In this document: positions 60,975 through 64,000 of the stretch, piece by piece | Layout of the letters: the number at the start of each line of letters is the position of its first letter | Position numbering within the stretch: position 1 is the first letter of the stretch | Assembly (NCBI RefSeq): GCF_002993365.1 | Contig: NZ_PVNP01000220.1 | Span: 1,261 to 65,260, forward strand | DNA from: Marisediminitalea alba | Lineage (GTDB): Bacteria > Pseudomonadota > Gammaproteobacteria > Enterobacterales > Alteromonadaceae | Length of the DNA stretch: 64,000 nt | Direction of reading: 5' to 3' | Translations under genes and position numbers: made by a program | The notes under the pieces: generated by a model | What the model saw: only the letters and a program-made list of their open reading frames with translations | Databases searched by the model: none | Told to the model about the DNA's origin: nothing

Positions 60975-62310
60975 CCCGAGGTTTCTGAGCATTATCCCGC
61001 GGTGCCGGGCGACTATGTGATTGCTTAACCGGGCGCTGCTGGCTTGGCTTAGAGTAGGCTTGCTGCGGACGCTGTGAATGCGACGGCGCTTTATTTACCC
61101 ACTTGCGCTCTTTGTGTACCGTACGCTCCTGAGGTTGTTGACGAACCTGTTGCCGTTCAGCTGGCGCAAATTCCCGCTGTTTATAGCCCGGCTTACCGCC
61201 ATGAGCCTGTTCTTTAGGCGCTCTCACCACATTTTTGGGCAGGCTGCGATTACCTGGGTTATTCTCATGGCTTTGCAGGCGCTGTTTTAACTGTTTGGCG
61301 TCCTGGCTGTATTTCACAGGTTTCTGCCCTTTGGACTCGCGCTGTAATGGTTTACCCTGTTTCCCGCCATCTATCCGATAGCTATTGCCAGCCTGGGTTC
61401 GGGTATACAGTTCGCGATGTCTGGCTGCATTATCTAATGATCGGTGTTGCTTAACGATGGCCGGTTTGTGGGTCGCTACCCGTTGCGAATAACGGGCATG
61501 GCGGTTGCCCACATTATGCTGCCAGCGATGGTATTCTTTTACAGAATAACGCTTGGTCGGATAGTGTGGTCTCACATAACGACGTGAAGGGGTACTACGA
61601 ATAATAATGTGCCGTTCAGGCCACCAGATATTACCGAAGTAAAAGCCGGCTGAAATGCTTACCCGCGGGCCCCAGTAAATACGATGACCCAGGGCTATCC
61701 GTACGCTGGTGGGCCAGAAAACCGGCTGGCTGTGGTAATGCCAGTGGCCATAGACATGGCGGGTGTCGTAGTAAGGAATATACACCACTTCGGGCTGGCG
61801 GGATTCAATCACAATGATCTTATCTTCGGTGGAAACCTGCTGGTAATCGTTGCTTTGCAGGTTGCCACTCTGGCGCGCCTGTAAACGCAGCGCCTGTACT
61901 CTGTCGAGCACCCAGTCTTCATTGGTGATCACCGCGTCGCCGAGGTTTTGCAGCCAGCCGAGGTCATCACTCATGTGACGCAGGACATCGGTAAACGGCA
62001 CCAAAGCCTTTACACTTGGATCCCAGTCGGCGTTTTCCAGCGCCCGCTCCAGTGCGTCACCCTCCAGCGACTGATTATCCTGACGCCAGCGGTCGGCTTC
62101 TATCACTTGTAACGGGTAAGTACTGGCGATCAGAATATGGGTTACCAGCGTGTCGGGGTATAACGCGATTGGCGCCAACAGGGTGTCGAGCGTTTCTTCG
62201 CTGAGACGCTGCGCATTATATGTTGGTTGATTTTCGGGGGCCGTGGTAGCCAGTGCATGACCGCCGTAGACCAGCGGCAGAAACAGGGCCAGTATTAATC
62301 GCTTTTTCAT
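60958..62310 (-). CDS. DUF3300-domain exported protein
   Basis: The 450-residue protein has a signal peptide (ends GGHALA). DUF3300 follows (about 38-215): LAPIALYPDTLVTHILIASTYPLQVIEADRW, NADWDPSVKALVPFTDVLRHMSDDLGW, VVYIPYYDTRHVYG. The C-terminal half is basic and very rich in H, Q, R and K. The function is unknown; some relatives are envelope-associated. It overlaps the ATP-grasp gene end to end. Confidence 0.85.
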   Translation of the reverse strand: MKKRLILALFLPLVYGGHALATTAPENQPTYNAQRLSEETLDTLLAPIALYPDTLVTHILIASTYPLQVIEADRWRQDNQSLEGDALERALENADWDPSVKALVPFTDVLRHMSDDLGWLQNLGDAVITNEDWVLDRVQALRLQARQSGNLQSNDYQQVSTEDKIIVIESRQPEVVYIPYYDTRHVYGHWHYHSQPVFWPTSVRIALGHRIYWGPRVSISAGFYFGNIWWPERHIIIRSTPSRRYVRPHYPTKRYSVKEYHRWQHNVGNRHARYSQRVATHKPAIVKQHRSLDNAARHRELYTRTQAGNSYRIDGGKQGKPLQRESKGQKPVKYSQDAKQLKQRLQSHENNPGNRSLPKNVVRAPKEQAHGGKPGYKQREFAPAERQQVRQQPQERTVHKERKWVNKAPSHSQRPQQAYSKPSQQRPVKQSHSRPAPRDNAQKPRVKREH

Positions 62311-62428
62311 ACAAACTCTCCTGTGCCACAGGGCACTTGGTGTGATGTTTGTATCGTTATAGCAAGGGCAAGATTAATTCAGGCTGAACCAAGCTGAACC
62401 AATTGTTCAGCTTGCTGGCAAATAAAGC

Positions 62429-63049
62429 TTAGTCACCCAGAATATGTGGGTCGAAGGCGTGGCCGAGTTTTTCGGTTTTGGTTTTAATGTAGTTTTTGTT
62501 GTCTTTGGTGATACCGTGATCAATGGGCTTGCGGGCCACCACGTTAATATCGAGATCTTTCAGCGCCGCGGTTTTACGGGGGTTATTGGTCATCAGCTCA
62601 ACATTCTTAACATTCAGCTTATCCAGCATGACCTTGCACATCTCGTAGGTGCGCATGTCGGCATCGAAACCCAGATGTTCGTTAGCTTCAACGGTATCCA
62701 TGCCCTGGTCTTGCAGATGATAGGCACGGATTTTATTGATAAGGCCGATACCACGCCCTTCCTGACGCAAATACAGCAGTACGCCACAGCCGTTTTCGAC
62801 GATATTTTCCATCGCTCGCTCTAACTGGAAACCGCAGTCACAACGGGTAGAGAACAGCGCATCGCCGGTGAGGCATTCAGAATGGATTCGAATAGGCACC
62901 ACGTCTTCCGGCTGCCAGGTACCGTATGATAATGCAACGTGCTCTACACCCGAGTTTTCTTCCACAAAACCATGGATAGTGAATTCGCCCTTGCGGGTAG
63001 GAAGCTTTGCTGCGCTGACAAATCGGTATTGCTGGGATTTACTGGTCAT
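62429..63049 (-). CDS. ribA: GTP cyclohydrolase II
   Basis: The start at MTSKSQQYRFVSAAKLPT gives 206 residues, close to E. coli RibA. Visible are HSECLTGDALFSTRCDCGFQL with the three zinc cysteines, YLRQEGRGIGLINKIRAYHLQD with the catalytic arginine, and ELMTNNPRK. It converts GTP to the pyrimidine precursor of riboflavin, with release of formate and pyrophosphate. Only the cyclohydrolase half is present. No FMN riboswitch is seen in the leader. Confidence 0.95.
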   Translation of the reverse strand: MTSKSQQYRFVSAAKLPTRKGEFTIHGFVEENSGVEHVALSYGTWQPEDVVPIRIHSECLTGDALFSTRCDCGFQLERAMENIVENGCGVLLYLRQEGRGIGLINKIRAYHLQDQGMDTVEANEHLGFDADMRTYEMCKVMLDKLNVKNVELMTNNPRKTAALKDLDINVVARKPIDHGITKDNKNYIKTKTEKLGHAFDPHILGD

Positions 63050-63139
63050 GAAACTCGAGCCGGGTTGATGTAGAAACTGCCTAATAAGTACCACTACATG
63101 AGGGCAGTGACACAGGTTTACAAGCCCTCAGGGGCGGCG

Positions 63140-63168
63140 ATTATACCGCCTATCAGGGCACGGGTCTA
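63140..63168 (-). promoter_or_regulatory. Sigma-70 promoter of ribA
   Basis: On the minus strand TATAAT (63140-63145) is preceded at exactly 17 bases by TAGACC (63163-63168), a partial match to TTGACA, about 90 bases upstream of the ribA start. Confidence 0.65.
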
Positions 63169-63195
63169 ATATTCAGACCGAACTAAATTGGTATA

Positions 63196-63540
63196 CTAAA
63201 GATCCGCTTGCTCTAGCGCCTGCTGTAGTTTTAGCTGTACGTTTTGCAGCATGTCGGCCTTGCTGATATGGGCGGTAGAGGCGCCTACCGGCTCCAGCCA
63301 AACCGCTTCGCACAGCCATTCCACGTTAAACAGTAGTTCAAAATTATCGGCAACCAGGCGCACCTGTAACCTGTCAGCACCCCAGTCATTCTCGCCCTGG
63401 CGGGCATTGAGTAAACGGGCAATATTGTGACACAGACCCACTGCCTGTTGCTGGGTAGCGGGGATCGGCCCGGTCCAGCGGATAATGCCGGGTTCGCATA
63501 CCAGCAAGTTGGCAATAGCGGGTGGGGTTAACTGCTGCAT
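63196..63540 (-). CDS. Small protein of unknown function, coupled to selO
   Basis: This 114-residue protein has no signal peptide. It begins MQQLTPPAIANLLVCEPGI, has a central LQVRLVADNFELLFNVEWLCEAVWLEP and a C-terminal helix (ADMLQNVQLKLQQALEQADL). It may be of the DUF3630 type found beside selO in related bacteria; I am not certain. Its start lies inside the last codons of selO (13-base overlap), so the two are cotranslated. Confidence 0.65.
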   Translation of the reverse strand: MQQLTPPAIANLLVCEPGIIRWTGPIPATQQQAVGLCHNIARLLNARQGENDWGADRLQVRLVADNFELLFNVEWLCEAVWLEPVGASTAHISKADMLQNVQLKLQQALEQADL

Positions 63541-64000
63541 GAAAGACTCCCTTGCGAACTGGCAGCGCCGGGTTGGGAATATTCCCGGGTTATCTCGTTA
63601 TCATCAAATGGCTGACGAATGGCTTCCATCAGCTTGTGCGCCGGCCCGAAGTCACCTTGTTCGGCGGCGTCGATAGCCGATTGTAAATAGTGCGTACGTG
63701 GGATAACCAGTGGATTAAGCGGGTAAAGCGCATCATTTGCAACACCCGCAGCAAGGCGGCGCTGGCGGTAATCCTGCCACCAGTTATCAAAGGCGTTACG
63801 GTCAACAAACTGATCGCGTAACGGCACTGATTCCTGCTGTGGGTCGGTCATAATGAGTTGCCTGAAGCTTTGGGTATAGTCGCGTTTCTCAGCGTTAAGC
63901 AAACTCAGCCAGGTATTCAGGCAGGGCTCGTTCTCTGCATTATCCTCAAGGCCAATGCGGCTGAGCATCTGATGATGGTACTGACTTAAAAAGGTGGGCT
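63528..64000 (-). CDS. selO: Protein adenylyltransferase SelO (YdiU), C-terminal part
   Basis: The gene runs off the right edge, with an open frame to base 64000, so the catalytic N-terminal two thirds are not seen. The visible 150 or so residues include YHHQMLSRIGL, NPLVIPRTHYLQSAIDAAEQGDF and the terminal SCSS, which is characteristic of SelO. SelO is a pseudokinase-fold enzyme that transfers AMP to protein hydroxyl groups and is linked to redox stress. The C-terminal cysteine is the conserved redox residue. Confidence 0.85.
   Translation of the reverse strand, partial: PTFLSQYHHQMLSRIGLEDNAENEPCLNTWLSLLNAEKRDYTQSFRQLIMTDPQQESVPLRDQFVDRNAFDNWWQDYRQRRLAAGVANDALYPLNPLVIPRTHYLQSAIDAAEQGDFGPAHKLMEAIRQPFDDNEITREYSQPGAASSQGSLSCSS

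Noticed and set aside
62429..63140. FMN riboswitch upstream of ribA
   Set aside because: The leader lacks the conserved riboswitch segments; it has only an ordinary promoter.
1..64000. CRISPR arrays, rRNA or tRNA genes, and prophage modules
   Set aside because: No regularly spaced short repeats, RNA gene signatures or phage structural genes were seen anywhere in the window.

Overview
The window looks like chromosomal DNA of a marine or brackish gammaproteobacterium, most likely of the Alteromonadales (Alteromonas, Bowmanella or Salinimonas type). This is inferred from protein style only: a small topoisomerase IB, an exported histidinol-phosphate-aminotransferase-like lipoprotein, DUF2721, DUF3300, DUF1439 and SelO proteins, an AcrR-AcrAB efflux set and several chemoreceptors. 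No rRNA or tRNA gene was found.

Layout. 0-0.23 kb is a cluster of REP/BIME-like palindromes. 0.24-13.9 kb is mostly housekeeping and stress genes: gabD, a GFA-fold protein, the exported aminotransferase, topoisomerase IB, a small cytochrome c, ibpA with a sigma-32 promoter and a ROSE-type RNA thermometer, a nucleosidase lipoprotein, a diguanylate cyclase, a Qnr-like pentapeptide protein, ppiC and a di-haem peroxidase. 13.9-37.8 kb is a large alcohol-oxidation locus. It holds a NosR-like flavin/iron-sulfur membrane protein, a PQQ alcohol dehydrogenase with the extra aspartate of lanthanide enzymes (pedH type), a MoxJ/XoxJ-like binding protein, cytochrome c PedF, a PQQ-associated ABC set with a beta-propeller protein, a LuxR-type response regulator, a NahK/ErcS'-like hybrid kinase with its NosP-like FIST partner, a NitT/TauT-type ABC transporter with a DUF4242 protein, the aldehyde dehydrogenase ExaC, a porin and a type II NADH dehydrogenase. 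Together these would carry alcohol to aldehyde to acid, with electrons entering periplasmic cytochrome c and the NADH oxidised by Ndh. A TACTACC-centred motif recurs in the intergenic gaps of this region.

Inside that locus, at 24.85-25.76 kb, a Phd/ParE-type toxin-antitoxin pair is followed by a sequence that closely resembles a Vibrio-type integron attC site and is flanked by 9-bp direct repeats. It looks like an integron cassette stranded outside an integron.

38-56.8 kb holds an 8-oxoguanine deaminase-like enzyme, a chemoreceptor gene with a single-base frameshift, YceI, CBS and STAS-like proteins, acrR/acrAB, a CoA-transferase-GNAT fusion translationally coupled to a histone-deacetylase-family enzyme, a second chemoreceptor, ZntB/CorA, MscS and a bile-acid-symporter-family protein. 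56.85-59.56 kb is a small accessory island bounded by a duplicated 5' end of a DUF1439 gene. It contains a fructokinase fragment, a complete IS3-family element (terminal repeats, 3-bp target duplication, frameshift signal) and an AT-rich secreted protein gene. 59.56-64 kb returns to core genes: DUF1439, an ATP-grasp protein, DUF3300, ribA, a small unknown protein and the 3' part of selO, which runs off the window.
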